In this document: piece by piece, positions 11,500 through 25,144 of the stretch
How the letters are laid out: each line of letters begins with the position of its first letter
Numbering within the stretch: position 1 is the first letter of the stretch
DNA from: Cyanoderma ruficeps
Lineage: Eukaryota; Chordata; Aves; Passeriformes; Timaliidae
Reading direction: 5' to 3'
DNA: 64,000 nt
Assembly (NCBI GenBank): GCA_008694505.1
Contig: VZDJ01007747.1
Span: 11,730,797-11,794,796, forward strand
Translations under genes and position numbers: made by a program
Notes under the pieces: generated by a model
Told to the model about the DNA's origin: nothing
Databases searched by the model: none
Seen by the model: only the letters and a program-made list of their open reading frames with translations

Positions 11500-11600
11500 A
11501 ATGAGACCACATTCTGCCCCAAAAATGGGCTGATCTCTGTGATTAACTTCCCATGCTGTGAGCAGTCACACTGATTGATTTCCACTGACTCTTCACGGGC
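11500..11600. repeat. Decayed ancient interspersed repeat fragment (copy C)
   Basis: The string runs GAGACCACATTCTGCCCC, then CATGCTGTGAGCAGTCACAC, then GATTGATTTCCACTGACTC and TTCACGGG. This parallels the remembered arrangement '...TTACTCATGTGAGTAGTCCCATTGATTTCAATGGGACTACTCACG...', in which ACTCA.GTGAGTA words flank the ATTGACTTCAATGGG core. Decay is heavy, so confidence is limited. Confidence 0.35.
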
Positions 11601-11806
11601 CTTGTTGGGATTTCTCACAGTGCTTGTACATCAAGTGCAGGATATGCCTTCGGCACCAGCCCCAGAATCAACCCCTTTTGCTGAAATGTCATGATAGCCT
11701 TGTTTATGTGGTTTTCTGGGGTGTGTTTCTTTCTGGAGCTGATGGGCAGCAGCAGAGAGGCTGAGTGCAGGTTCCTTCTCTGCGACAGAGAGAAGGGTGC
11801 CATCTA

Positions 11807-11845
11807 CTGAGGCACTCACATCCCCTCCTGAGGCACTCACATCCC
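11807..11845 (+). repeat. Two 18-bp tandem copies (21-bp period)
   Basis: CTGAGGCACTCACATCCC occurs identically at 11807-11824 and 11828-11845, separated by CTC. This is a recent local duplication, since the copies have not diverged. Confidence 0.9.
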
Positions 11846-12028
11846 ACAGGTTTTCACAGAAACCCCTCAGACGGGTGTCAAACTGGAAAGCTCATAAGAC
11901 AAAAGTAAATCCATTAATTGGATGAAACTCATTAAAAGACGCTCCAGGAAGAGCTGCATTTGTTCAAATGACTGTTATTCTATTTGCTATGTCCTAAGCA
12001 AGAGTGAGCAGCTTTATGATGAACAGGG

Positions 12029-12060
12029 ACATGATGCAAAAAGATAATTTTGCATCATGT
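12029..12060. other. Perfect 13-bp hairpin with 6-nt loop
   Basis: ACATGATGCAAAA (12029-12041) and TTTTGCATCATGT (12048-12060) are exact reverse complements around a six-base AGATAA loop. Each arm contains TGATGCAA, which matches the core of the composite C/EBP-ATF response element (TGATGCAAT), and ATGCAAA, an octamer-like word. It could be a dimer site, a cruciform-prone sequence or the hairpin of an unknown transcript. The arms are too short for a typical microRNA precursor. Confidence 0.6.
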
Positions 12061-15000
12061 GTTTTAATAATAAAAAATAACAAAATTCATCATGAAAACT
12101 GGCTATTTACACTGTTAGAGGACAGGATGAATTGAATAATTATTGTGTAGTCGTTTTTGTTTTAACTCTGAATTTAAACTATGTATTTTTATGGAATCAG
12201 AGTTTCTATTAAGCCTTTGTTAAAATCTACTTCATGCCGATAGTTATACATCTATTATCATTTCATAGCGTGTGTGGGACTTCAAAACCATTATCTGAAA
12301 ATAGATAACAGAATTATTTCTGCTAATACTTTTATCTGACACTACAAAATCCAGCACTGTGATATTTCATGTAGCAGGGGTCACAAATAAACAGCATATT
12401 TTTCTCTTGCAGGAAATCATCTGTGAAAATTGTCTTCTAGTACTTTGGCCAGTATGTTTGTTTCAAAAGCCAGATCTGTATTTTGCAGAACAGACTCGTT
12501 TCATTATCTGTTGGTGTCTGTCTTCTTTAATGAGAAAAGGGCACTAAAGACATGGGAGAGACAGAGCAAATACCTTCACATGTGACTGTGAGTAAATCAC
12601 CGTCTGTGTGTAAGCCCAACACATGCTTTCTGTTCGTAATCCACAGGGGAGTGTACTAATCATGCACTTTTACTGCAGCGCTATGTATCCAAACATTTGA
12701 CCAGGTAAAATTATTGGAGATGTTGGGGAAAAAGATATATTTGCTGTTCTTAGTTTCACCTCATCTTAGAACATAAACCCCTGTAAATAAAAGCTAATCT
12801 TGGCAAATCATGCAGAAAAAAGTCAAAATCAAGTTGTCAAAGCAATAAACAGTCCAATACAGCTGACGGGTCTCTTTGTTACAAAATAATACACACGTCA
12901 GCTGCAAAAAAGATAGGCTGAGACCTAAATGCACTGGTTTTGAAACAAGTATAAAAAGTTCTTGTTCTTGGGAACCTACATAACTGAGCCATGATAAAGT
13001 ACAAAAGGATTTTTTGTTGGTTTTTTTTTTTATCAACCTACCTTGATCTAAAAATTTATTGCAGTCTGATAGCAAAAGCAGAGAGGAGCACTGGCAATTA
13101 TTTGTACTGGCTTTGGAGGATGTATACAATTTTATTAGTGAATGACAATTGTGATTGAAAATACTTCATGCTGCTGCTGTTTGTGCCTTTTTCATTCTTA
13201 CCACCAGATTATGAAATAAATGTAGATTTTCAAGTGCAGATGTAAATGCCATGAGTGTTTGATATCAAGGAGAATTTATGGCATATCAAATTGTTCTCCC
13301 GTGTTTTTGGATAGGTTTCACAATCAACAGATTAAGTTAACAAGAGCTGTGAACTATTTCTGAAAGGTATTTATAAGCAACAGTCAAATATACACACGCA
13401 GGAAGATACGGAAGAGTTTGAATAACATTGTCACCACGCCTACAGTCTTCCACCTCCCACTTACTACTCACTGGTAGGATTCGATTTTCAAGACAGATAA
13501 ATCTCTAAGCAGGTATATGAGTAATATTGATTTAAGCTTCCAAATAAAATGAAACAGTGCATCTGTTATCCAAAGAACACGCTGTTGTGAAAGTGCTTTT
13601 CTTTTAAAGTTTCTGATCTTCCTGGAGTATTGTCATTTCCTTAATGCAGCTGAAAATGGTTCAAAATATTTAAAGCCAAGTTAATGTTTCTGACAAATTC
13701 TGCAATTTAATTTGGAAGCAGTATAGCTTAGGTGTTTCTTGGTGTTTGATATCATTACTTATGATCTTGCCATAGGTGATTGAATGCTGTATTCAGAAAA
13801 CAGCACTGAAGAACTAGGACTTGAGCATACCTGTTAAAAATTTAGGTGGGTGCTTTTTATTTTTCATGCTTACTATTGTAATTTACAGAGTTTCTGAGCT
13901 CAGGGAAGTGCTGTCATGGCACAACAAAAGGCAGTGCCAATTCAAATACACCTTGTGATGATTTATTCCCTTTCTTTTTTGATTTTTTTAATGCTCTTTG
14001 CCCAAAACCCATGAAGAATCATCACAAAATTAATTGAGTCTATCTAGGCTACTTTGAAAAAAAGATAGCAAGATGCAATAGTTTGACCACTACAAAATGA
14101 TATTTTTAATAAGTTGCTCTAAATCTGTTGATAAGCAGAAAATAATCAAGAAAATATTGCCTTCAAATTTCCTAGATAAATGTGAGCAATATGCATGAAC
14201 TTTGAAACCTATTGCATGCATGGAGTGCTATGAATCATGAACTCCAGTATTTTAACTCCAGATTTTATATTCAGTCATTGTTTGGCTTGAACACAGGGTT
14301 GAGGCACTCCATACTTTAGTTTTTGTATATTTAAGAAAAGGGCGAGGTGGAGGGAGTATACTCACTCATCTCCCCTTTTAAGGGATGATCAGTTAATGCT
14401 GCTATAACACTTTAAAGATTGGCTTTCCAGAACTTAAATATGATTAGACATTTATGCAGATAATAAAGCATTCATATTTACCTAGGAAAGGATAGAAGGG
14501 ATTTAAAATACTCAAGGTTCTTGCCATAACTAGCTGCTTGAGATTAAAAGGGATAATTTTTTTCCTACAGGCAGGTTATTACTTAGGGTATTATTTTTGA
14601 TGGTGGTGGGGTAGTTTGCATATAATTTTGAAATATCACACTGTGTTGGCTGGAACAAGATACTAGTTTAAACAAACTGCTGGCCTCAACAAGGATGGCA
14701 GGTCTTACTCTTGTATGTTTCTAGAGCCTCACTGCCTGGTGGAGAGGAACCCTTTAGCTTCTGTGTACATCTTAGTGATGCACAACATATCTGCCCATGG
14801 CTACATCACATGACTAGGCCATGTCCCACCCTGCCAAGTCCTTAGGTATTTCAGATTTTCGTATTTTTTGGTGAAATTTAGAAGCTTGTGGTTCTGATTT
14901 GGTTCAGTGGACATAATTCCAATAAGAAAAACCTTACTAGCTGAAAACTCTCAAAGCAAGCTGAGTTGCTTTGACAGAATTAGAAAGTAATGAAATAAGC

Positions 15001-15114
15001 AATTCTGGTGACAGTCTTGGGGTGGGGTCATCCCCACTGACGGAACAAGAATAGCACACCCAAGTATCGTACTGGTATAGCTCAGCTCTCCTCTAACCAT
15101 TGCCCTTCCATTTC

Positions 15115-15141
15115 AGTAAGCCCAATAGGTATGGGCTTACT
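15115..15141. other. Perfect 10-bp hairpin with 7-nt loop
   Basis: AGTAAGCCCA (15115-15124) and TGGGCTTACT (15132-15141) are exact reverse complements around ATAGGTA. There is no T-run directly after it and no bacterial context, so it is not a terminator. Its role is unknown. Confidence 0.6.
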
Positions 15142-16139
15142 AAGAAGTAAGAACATTCCTCCTTGAGAAAATGCTATTTATAGCACTATGTACTTTTAAA
15201 TTCTGATTTTTTTTAATTTTAATTTTTTATCTTTTTGGCTTCAGTTTGCATTTTTAAATACACACAACTACATTCAGTGTGTGTGTGTTATATGTGCATG
15301 TGTTCGGGCAATAACTACCTTAAATTTACACATGATTAATTGTTTTAGACTCGTTTATCAGACAGCATGTCACATTTAGTTTTTATTCACTTCATAGTTC
15401 TGTTTTACTGCCTCATTATGTTCTTCAAATTCACGGGATATTTCTCTCTCCATCCTTTCGTTCCCTTTTGTTGCATATTTTTTATATGTAAATATGCACA
15501 TACATATACAGAGAGAGAAAAATAATTGCTCTGGGGAAATCTTGAAACCCTTTTCCTTTCCTAAACAGCAACGTGGGATTTACATTTATAAATAGGGAGC
15601 CAGCAGGCAGAACTAACACACAACATCAGTGAAGTTACACAGATAAATTTTTCAGTTCTTTTATCTAGTAAACATCCTAATGATCAACATCAAAGGCTGA
15701 AGTTAGAAGCCGTTCTCTTTTGTGCCAGATTGAGAAAGAGTGGGCTCTTTTACATCTCATTTGGGAGATATGAGGAGCCTTTGAATGGATCATTGCTTTT
15801 TATGGGTAGTAATGAGGTGAGAAGTATTCTAGTGTGTGGCACAGGCCTTCATTAAAAGCGTGAAACAGAATGGCTTATGGTTAAAAGGAGTAATTTGTTC
15901 TAACATACTTGCTAAATTGTGCTGTAACCATGCCAGGTCACCGGACTACATTTTCCATAGGATTTCCGAATGCATTTGTGTGTAATTATTCTGCCTATAC
16001 AGAGTTGAGGGATTTTTCCAATGACTTGTGCTAACTAGCTGACAACACTCATTCCTTTACTGGAAACTTCTCTAAATGCTATATTTTAAGAGGTGTGGAA
16101 GAGCCCAGATTCTTTTGCTCAAGCCTGTATTTCCTCAAA

Positions 16140-16830
16140 AAATTAAGAACCACCGCAACAACATAAGTGTAACTGATCCAAAAGTCTTATTAACATGACA
16201 AAAAAACAGAGACCCATCCCCGAAGTCTTCACCTTCAGTGTGACAGGGTTTTATCAGAGGCGTCCATGCAAACCGAAGGCAGCCAAGCTGCTGTATGTTG
16301 CTGTCTCTTAAGCAGCACATTTGAGCAGCCTGGTTTCCTGAAGAACTGCTTTGCCACTTCTCACATCACAGTCGACAAGTGGCGATGCTCAGCCGCTGGT
16401 ATTGGGCTGCTGCTGGGAAACATGCTAGTAATTATGCAGGAGCACAGATACCACAGTGTGCAAGTGCTTTTCCAACTTCTCGTTCCTGTCATGCCTGCAA
16501 AAACAGGACACTTCTACCTGCAGTACAAATTTCTGCCCCGGTAATTTTTTTTTCAGAGGGCGGAAAGGTACAACCGCTGGGAACTACACTCCTGAACTGT
16601 GAAGGACTGTGATGCATTACACCGGCAAAGGACAAGAGTCATTTCCCCAGCAGAACACTGGTAGCACCCAGAGCTAACCTTTAGGCATTAAACCCACACA
16701 ATCTGCTGAGGATTTTGCGTTCAGTTGGAGGCAGGATACGGAAGACAAAGGAGACTACAGCCTTTCCCCACTCCAGTCACCACAGCACACCACTTCCCTG
16801 CCCTCTCCATTGTTCCAGTGCCGATGGAGA
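16140..16830. other. CpG-enriched, GC-richer patch
   Basis: In this stretch I count roughly fifteen CpG dinucleotides (for example in GTCGAC, GGCGATG, GCCGCTGG, CCCCGG, GGGCGG, ACCGGC, TACGG, GCCGATGG), whereas the flanking sequence has very few. Overlapping open frames at 16266-16544 and 16379-16612 (plus) have no recognisable domain. Possible explanations are an enhancer or promoter kept unmethylated, an exon of an unrecognised non-coding RNA, or a younger insertion such as a solo LTR not yet stripped of CpGs. I see no clear LTR ends or target-site duplication. None of these can be chosen from sequence alone. Confidence 0.4.
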
Positions 16831-17138
16831 AACCAGTTTCAATCCTTGCCATGCAAAAAATGACAGTTCTGACTTTTGATGGATAGCATAGGAAGAACAG
16901 CTGACCAGAGGATTTTTCTACTCGGCTTCTTTAGAAGGCATTAAATAAGGTACTAAAGAAAAAGCACAGAAATGATCTGGTTCAGTTTTTGTCTTTTATA
17001 ACAACAAACAAAAAAATAAACAGACAAAACCTTCAGGAAAATTAAATATGTCATTTTTCATTTTCTCTTTTTTTTAATTAATATGTCTCTTTTATTTTTT
17101 TTTGGCCCATTTTAGGACAAATATCAGTATCTAAATAA

Positions 17139-17161
17139 ATAATAAAATACTATTTTATTAT
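17139..17161. repeat. AT-only palindrome, 11-bp arms
   Basis: ATAATAAAATA and TATTTTATTAT are exact reverse complements around a single C, inside a longer AATAAT-rich tract (about 17130-17180). This is low-complexity DNA, prone to cruciform formation or replication slippage, and is unlikely to be functional. Confidence 0.7.
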
Positions 17162-17894
17162 ATAATAAATAATAAAAATCCCACAAAAGTATTTTCATTA
17201 ACTCAAGCCAAGCCTTTCTTTTGAATGCACATTGAAGAAAATTTATGAGATTCCAACGTTTTGCTCTGTCAGGCAAGGAAAGTGTTTGAAATCTCAAAAC
17301 AATCTCCTTCCTAGGATTGAACTAAGGGGAAGGGACAGGACTGTGCCTGTATGTGCATGTGCATGTGTGTTTGGCAGCAATCAAAATATGAGAGCAGTGC
17401 TTAAATCCATATGCTTCCTCAGAAAGTGATAAAAGTTGCATGTGTATATAACTGATGGAGAATTTGCCCCATAATGTTAAGACAGCTAAGTACAGTTGTT
17501 TCTTTAAAAAGCTTACTATTTCTTTCTGTGCAAGTCAAGAAAAGCTAGTCCACTTTAAACGATGCATATGAGTAAAAAATAGGGGAGTTTTGTGAAGAAT
17601 GCATGAAATCAAGTCCTATAAAAATTTGTCTTCTGAGCATCAGACTTAGAAACCTGAGAAAGGGATGAATTATTTTCTCCGCATATTTTTTGGTCATGTT
17701 GTGAAACATAGAAAGCATCAATGTTTAATGTTCATCAGTAAGTGCTAGGGTCGTTCCTCATAATCCTATTCACAATATTTTGTTTAAAAATGTTAGTGAC
17801 AATGATTTAAACTGCTTATTTTAATGATGTGAAAAAACCTAGAATAAAGCAGAGAAGTACAGTCTGTTTTAGTTAAACAGCCACTCCCATGAAA

Positions 17895-18000
17895 ATGATG
17901 TATATATATGATTGTGTGTATGTATATATGCAAGTATGGTGTGTATATATATTATTATATTTGTGTGTATATTATTATATAATGTATATGTAATGCATAT
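17895..18000. repeat. Imperfect TA/TG microsatellite
   Basis: Alternating TATATA and TGTGTA runs, interrupted by ATTATTATA blocks, cover roughly one hundred bases. The interruptions suggest an old, decayed dinucleotide repeat. Confidence 0.8.
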
Positions 18001-21000
18001 AAATTACACTGTTCGAACAAACAACAAAATACAGTCTTAGATTTTCCTATATGTTGCATTGTTTTTCCTAACTTTCTCAGGCATAGAGATTAAATGTCAA
18101 GAAAAAGATTGGGTAGTATGTCAATAGACATCTGGAAATTTGTAAGAGTTCAGGCAATGACTATATTTTCTCCGTGACTGCAAGTGAGGAAACTCATCTG
18201 GTTTCTTACAACAATGAGGTGAGCTCAGGTTGTTGTGAAGGTTTTTAAAGGATGCCTCAGACAAATGTCAGCTACTTGTTTATTGGGAAGGTCTGAATGT
18301 CCTGACCTCGAAAGATCTTTGTGCCAGATTGATCATGAACGCGTATATCCACACATGATAAAGTCAGGGTATCAATACAGATTGTCAATTGTCTTGTGTT
18401 GTGAATCACGTGTTTTAACATATGTTTTGGCACTGATGGCTTCTCTGTGATTTGAAATAGTGTTTAAAATTAGATCTTTGTTTTGTACTGACATCTTGGA
18501 ATTTAGGTCTTCAAAAGCCAGCATTGGTCACCGTGCAAACACCACAGAGTTTGTGCTGCAACTACAAACTAAATGCACTTAAAATCAAAACTGACTTGAA
18601 TATAATGTTACTTGGCTGCCAGTGTTGTCTGACCTCCCCCTTCATCCAGCTTCATCTCCAGACTGCCTTTGTCACCACTTGTTTGAAGGAGTTCATTCTG
18701 TGAATAACTGCTGAATTGATAACTGCTAAAAAGGAAAAAATAAAGGTGAACAAAATTAAATCACCTGAGACTATTTGGGAAACAGGAAAATGAAAAACTC
18801 CATTAATATGACTACCAGAAGGTAGAATCCTAACCACAGTTTGAAGCCCAGAAATCAGGTTACTCATAGAAGATATGTAGACCTAAAAAGTGTTGGTCTC
18901 AACCCTGCCTGGATTTTCCCCATAATATTACAATTTTTTTTGCTATACAGAAACAAAGGTTTTTAAGTTTGTAAAGGACTCACATATTCTGATAACAGGA
19001 CTGTAAATGCTTCTATTAATGACTTCTTTATAAGCAATTATTAAAAAAGCAGGATTAAAAGCATTGTAAAGAGTGAGTCTTGCCCTGTGTCTCAGTTTCT
19101 CTTTACAACATGTAAATCAGCAGATTTCTGTCTGAGCTTCCCAGAGTTCAAATGGTTTGGTGTTATTCAAACCTTTTATTAAAAGAGAGAATCTGAAAGG
19201 GATGGGGTTACGTGTACAGACAGTTGTTTTGTCCAGTAATGTCACAAATTACTCCAAATGCCTCTTGAATAATCTTGTGTCAAATTATTTTCAATCATTT
19301 GTCAATATATTTCTTGCTCCATGAAACCTAGCAGTGATGATAGAAAAGACCCTAACACATTATCAGAAGGGAAAAAGTTTTACAGTGAGATTTGTCTCTG
19401 TGCTGTTTTTAGGAATTGGTGTCAAGGTCCCATTATCCCTATTTATTCATAAGGCATCACACAGAGGAGGAACATACATGTATACTTTGTTTTTCTCAGA
19501 CAGCTCCATTACAACCAAAATCTTGCTGCCTTCCTCCTGTTACATACTCCTGCTCACAATCTGGAATTAACTTATCATTCAGGAAGAAACTCTAGAAGGC
19601 AGGGATACATCTCCTCCTCATTCCTCTAATTTTAGACAGGACTGGATTTCTAAATTGTGTTACAATTTTTGCCCAGTCAAAGTTCCTCTAGAAGACAATT
19701 GCATTTTTTTAAGGTGACAGATCACATACTTTGATTGAAAGTTTTACTTGCCTTCTTCCCATGTCTTCCGCCTTCAGACACAGAGCAAATCTTCGGCTGG
19801 CAGACCAGGTTTTATTCAGACTGTCCAGGGCTCCTTTTTTGGTTTTGGACCCCAATGCTGTGACATGAGTCCTTCATGCCTTGAGTAAACTGCCATGCGC
19901 TATTGGAATCTTTGATTTGCTCTGGAAGGCCTGAGTGTGTGCTGAAAAGCCCAGTTTGCCATTATAACTACTTACAAATACAACCAATTTAGTAGGTTTT
20001 GGATGAGAAGTTGCATTTCTTTCCACGATGCAGGTATGTATGGCAGATCACACCCAAGCTAAAATGCAGGTATGGAGTTATATTCACTCCATCAGCCCCC
20101 TATTGCTACATGATGTGCATTTATGAACCTCAACAACCTGCTGAGATGGTAGGGAGAAAGGAAAAGGGAACCACAACTGGAATGAGCACATCAGGTGTTA
20201 ACCATAAAAAGGTTATCCCTATCCTAGTACTCAACTTTCCTTTTTGGAAATGATAAATCTTGTCCGGCATAAGTAAATTCCGTTCTTCCCTTCTGAAAAA
20301 TATGGAAGTCTGACCTGTAAATAAGATGTTTCTCTAATAAGTTTAGAATTAAATCTAAGCCTGTTGCTGAGCACTCAAAGGTGCCAGAGGTTAGAGCTGG
20401 ACAGACAACTGACCTGACCACAGCAATTTCCCTCTCTAGCCTGCCTCGGGGTGAGATCTCAGCTGTTTGAATGGAAGCTGTGGGTCAGGAAGTCTCCCTG
20501 AATTGTCTGTGCTTAAAAATACACCTAAAGCAAACAAACCTTGGTGACCTTGCACATAGATAGTGCTGAAATTTCACCAGTGTGTTATTTCTCTCATTAG
20601 AATCCCCAAATAGTGGAATGCGATGAGAAAAATAAGTTATAGCACTAACTAAAAATGTGAAATGGAAACATAGCTACAAGAAAAGGAAATAACTCAAAAA
20701 GAATAATTTTCCAAAGCAATTGTTCAGTTACCAAATACCAAAAAAATAATAAAGTGTAAGTCAGTTAAAAGGGAAATTATGGTTGGGTTTTGCCCTTTTT
20801 TTTAGGTCTTTGAAATAATTTTATATCAGTGTACTGATCTGACACAGAGCAGAGCCTTATAAACAGTTGTGTTGGCACAGCCAGGCAGGCAATAAATTGG
20901 AGCTGGGGTTGAGAGAGTAAGTAGATGAAACCAGGAAGAACACGAACATCTTTTTCACATTTTGCTATTGAATTAATTGAGTCCAAATCTGTGCTTTACA

Positions 21001-24000
21001 GCGGTTTAACTTCCTGTTCTAGGTTTATGCAGATTTCAAAGCACCAATGCAAGGGAAGATTTCCTGGTAATGGCACTTGGACTGACTGTACCCTACAATA
21101 GTGGGGGACAGCAGGGGTACAGTGCAGAATACTGTGAAGAAAATCTATGAAGTGCCATTCAACATTTTGACCTACTGAAAGTGAAATACATGAGCTGCTG
21201 TTTAAATTGCCATTTCCCGTAAAGCCAGCACAATTCTAATGTGTTTGCTACTAATTTTTCTTTTAAAATGCCTAGAGGAAAGTAATTTTATAAAAATGAC
21301 AGCTAGGCCTGACCCTCCATCTTTAAGCTCCTACTTGAGCCTTAGAGATCCAGCACATATGGTACAGTATGTTGCAACCAGCTGCTAATTGGACTCCCTG
21401 CAAACATGACTATTAAGGTCAACTGAATCAAATAAAGACAGCTCAAGCTTTAAATCCAAGGGATATATGCCCTTCTGCTGATTGCACACAGCTCCCTTTG
21501 CTACTGGTGAGAATAAAATGGATTTGTCCAGAAACAATAGGCTCCTAGCCAGCTGTTCTATTATTTGCAATATTTCTAATATTGTTATCCACTTACAAGT
21601 GCATTTGGAGTTATACATTAGAAAGTGCAAGATCCACTCAGACATTTCAAAACAAAATTATATATACTTGGACTGTATATCATATAATGCATACTGAATT
21701 TGTTCTTAAATTTCTGTCTCATTTCCTCTTAGTATGTATAGATAAAAACTGAGAGCAAAATTAGAAATGCTAAAATTTTAAACTGTAATAGAATGTCAGA
21801 AATCCTAACATTTCTGTATTGTGAGAGCATATTTCAAGCAGTACTATGTTCTGATTCTAACATAAAATGAAAGGATACTATTTTTAGCAAGCTTAGTGGG
21901 GGCAAGAAAACACTTAGGAGAATCCTACAGCACTGTTATAGAAGACTAACAACCAAAATCTTCTAATGTATATGAAACTTTGGCCAAAGTGGCCAAAGAA
22001 TGTGTTTGTGTTTTAGCCTGTTACTTTGTGAACATCCTGCTGATAGTGCGTGAACCTCGCGTATATCTCAAGCTCTGCTATCAAAGTCAACAGAGAACCT
22101 CCTGTTGTTCCCAAATATCTTTATTAATAAACCGTGTAGACAAAACTTTTGTGGATACCTCACTGTGTCTGAAGTCTTATGGAACTGTTGCTGATTAAGG
22201 AGTCTCTTTACTTAACATTTGTCTTTCACATTTATTTTTCAAAGTATTTCCGTAACAGGCCAATGTGACTGAAGTTTCCTGACCCTCTGCCAATCACAAT
22301 ATAACCTTCAAAGGAAAGAGATAACCTCCCACTGAAGAAAGATACAAAGAAATGTTCTTCAGAAGAAAGTCCAGTAAAATTCAAATAGGGAGTGCAAAAC
22401 TGGAACTGGTTTAGAGAATTATAATACTGAGATTAATTTAACTCTTTAACTAGTTAGTCCTGCAGGAAAGGGGCTGATTTAAATCAGAGTTCTGCCTCCC
22501 CAGCCATGCTGTAGGGAGCAAAAGCAGGATGAGATAAGCCCTTCTGTGGCAGATACTTTGAAAGGCAGTGAGAAGCAAGGATCTTTCAGCTAGGACTGCT
22601 TGATGTTTGTCAAAAGGGAAGAGCTGAGATAAGCAGGACCTGGATCCTTGTTCGCATTATAACTGAGTGAGCAGTGAAGCTTTGGCCCCTTGAGGTATTC
22701 TGATACATTGACATTTTTTTCCACCCCAGATCATAAAGAAATTTCAAACACCATGTTTTGTGGTTTGTTGGGTTTTTTAGTCTTTTTTTGAATGAACAAT
22801 TCCTAACAAACATGATTTTAAAAGAGTGACTTGTTTTGACTCCATTTGCTTATAAGGCTACATTGTGTCTTGAGCAACAATGCGTATGCCTTTTGCCCAA
22901 ATTCCTCTCATGTCCAGGTTTTCTGGTGGGATAACTTTTCTTTTCAAACCCTGATGTACTGTATCTAGATTAAAGCGGTAAGAGAATATTAGAAAGTGTA
23001 GCAAGAAGTGATACTCCTGTGAGAGCACCTATGACAATGATGCATCTCCATTTATAACCTCCAGAGAAGGATGGCAACTTCCACTGATTCAAGAGACCGA
23101 ATCAGTGTTCTTTAGAAGGAAATTCAACTGGCAGACAATGAAAAAAATTTTTTTATTCTTTTCATTGGAATGCTGATTTCCACTAAGTACATTTTTTTTC
23201 CTATGTTTCTCCTCCCTAGACAAATAGCCAGCTGATGTTATTTAAATGATGAGAGACTCAGCTAGCTTCCAGGGCTATAGTCAATAGTGTTATCAAAACA
23301 TCATTAGGGAATTTGTCTATTTTCAGCATCATTTTTACCTCTTTGTTTCTTTATTTTTATGAAGGGCATTTACAAATCTCCTTAGAAACTTTACCTTTTG
23401 GACTGAAAGTTGAAATTCTGGCGGTCAATGGTTTTTTTTTAATTCTGAAGGGAAACAACTCAGAAACAGACTGTGAATGGTCCCTGCACAAAACATTGAC
23501 AATGACATATTTTCTGGTTCTCAGTGACCTCCAGGAGCATGTGTGTTCATTTAGAACGTGTCTGCAAATATGGCTCACAACCTCACTATCTTCTTTGAGT
23601 AGAGGAAGATTAATTAGTCATCCCAATAACCCATCATTGTTTTAACCAGCATCAGCCTTGATTTACAGATGTGAAACCAACGAAGAAACTGCTGCCTTTC
23701 TTGCCTAATATTTGGTCTAAGTGTCTAAACATAATGCCACGTTCTTTTTCACAAATCAGACATTTTATTTATATGGGCTCAGTGCTTGCTGCAGTCTGGA
23801 GGAGCAAGAATGGAGAGAGACTGTACAATAAATGATAGTTCAGATGTTAGCTGATTATTATCATAGAATAATTATCACCTGAATAGTTATTTTTTTCATT
23901 AGTAGTCACATTTTATTTTGTACATTCCTCAATTATTGAATTCACCTCAATTTACCAACTTTGCAGTAGAAAGCTCATCTTTCTCTCTAACAGAAGATAA

Positions 24001-25144
24001 CAACACAGATTTAAGTGAGACAGCAAATACACTGTTATAACAAATGTTTAAAATTAACTGTTGTCCTTGAATTTTTTTCCTTGCCCAGCTTTCAAGAAGG
24101 CCACTTAATATTCCGTTTTGATAAATACAAGGGTGTGTGCAAGGAGAAAAGAGGAAGAAATTCCAGCTTGTATCTTTAAAGCTCTGGAATGGTGTAAATT
24201 ATTACAGTGGTTTCACGTTTTCATGGGATCAAGGCAACAACAGTAAGCTCATAAAACAGATACCACTAATTATGCAGAGGAGAAGTCATAAAGTCACTGA
24301 TGGAAGTATGCTTTATATTCATGAACACATCATTAAAATTTTAAGACACACTATCAAATTCTACATTTTAATACTACAACCAACAGCATTAAACCCTTCC
24401 AACAAGAAAATCAGATTGCTTAATGATTGTGTTTGTCACACAGGTTTCATATGTCTGCTGTTGAGGCAGATGTAGATTTTTTGTGGCTGGACGGCTTTTA
24501 TCACTGGACAATTAAAAATATTTTTTTAATGCAGTTTGTAGAAAAACTAGATACAACAAAAAGGAAACAAAATCACCAAAAGGTTAGGAATGTTTAATTG
24601 CAGAAATATTTAAATTTAGCCAATCACATAAAATCTTTTTATAGTGTTGTCAATTTGTTTTTACTTCCTTTTTATTTTATTTTGATGAAAAAGACATTTT
24701 AAAGAAATAGGATAGTGATTCAGGTAAGCAGCGACCCAGCACATGAATGTTAGGTATTTCAAAGGAATTTTTATAGTAAACGTGCCACTAATGTAGCCAT
24801 TTAAGTCAAGGGCAAAATATAATAGGAAATATTTCAGGATTGTCTGTTTGGCTGAAACGTTTAGAAGATTAAGGAGTGTCCTGTGTGACTTTCATTACCG
24901 TCACAAAGAGACTGAAGCCACTGTGAAAATACAGAAATGAATCAGGCCCCAAATTCTCTGACGTTGAAAGAGGTGCAACAGACAGCAAATAGATGTATCT
25001 TTGTGAAGACGTTGATGGCACCAGTGACACTTTCCAAGATGGTTCTTGTGATCTACAAGAAAGATCCCTGGTTTTGGCTTTGGACCAAGAGATGCAAATA
25101 GCTGTGCAGTTACACATTCACACATGATGCCCCTGCCCTACCCC

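Larger units (their letters stand above)
11850..16130. other. AT-rich non-coding sequence, no gene seen
   Basis: There are no recognisable exons or repeats apart from the two hairpins listed separately (12029-12060 and 15115-15141), TG/TA-rich runs at about 15276-15300 and 15480-15520, and a T-run near 13018-13032. The open frame at 12794-13129 (minus) is chance-like, with no domain. Confidence 0.65.

Noticed and set aside
23665..23730. MIR-like antisense fragment (TTTACAGATGTGAAACCAAC)
   Set aside because: Short similarity only, with no supporting neighbours such as the AAAGCACTTTA block.
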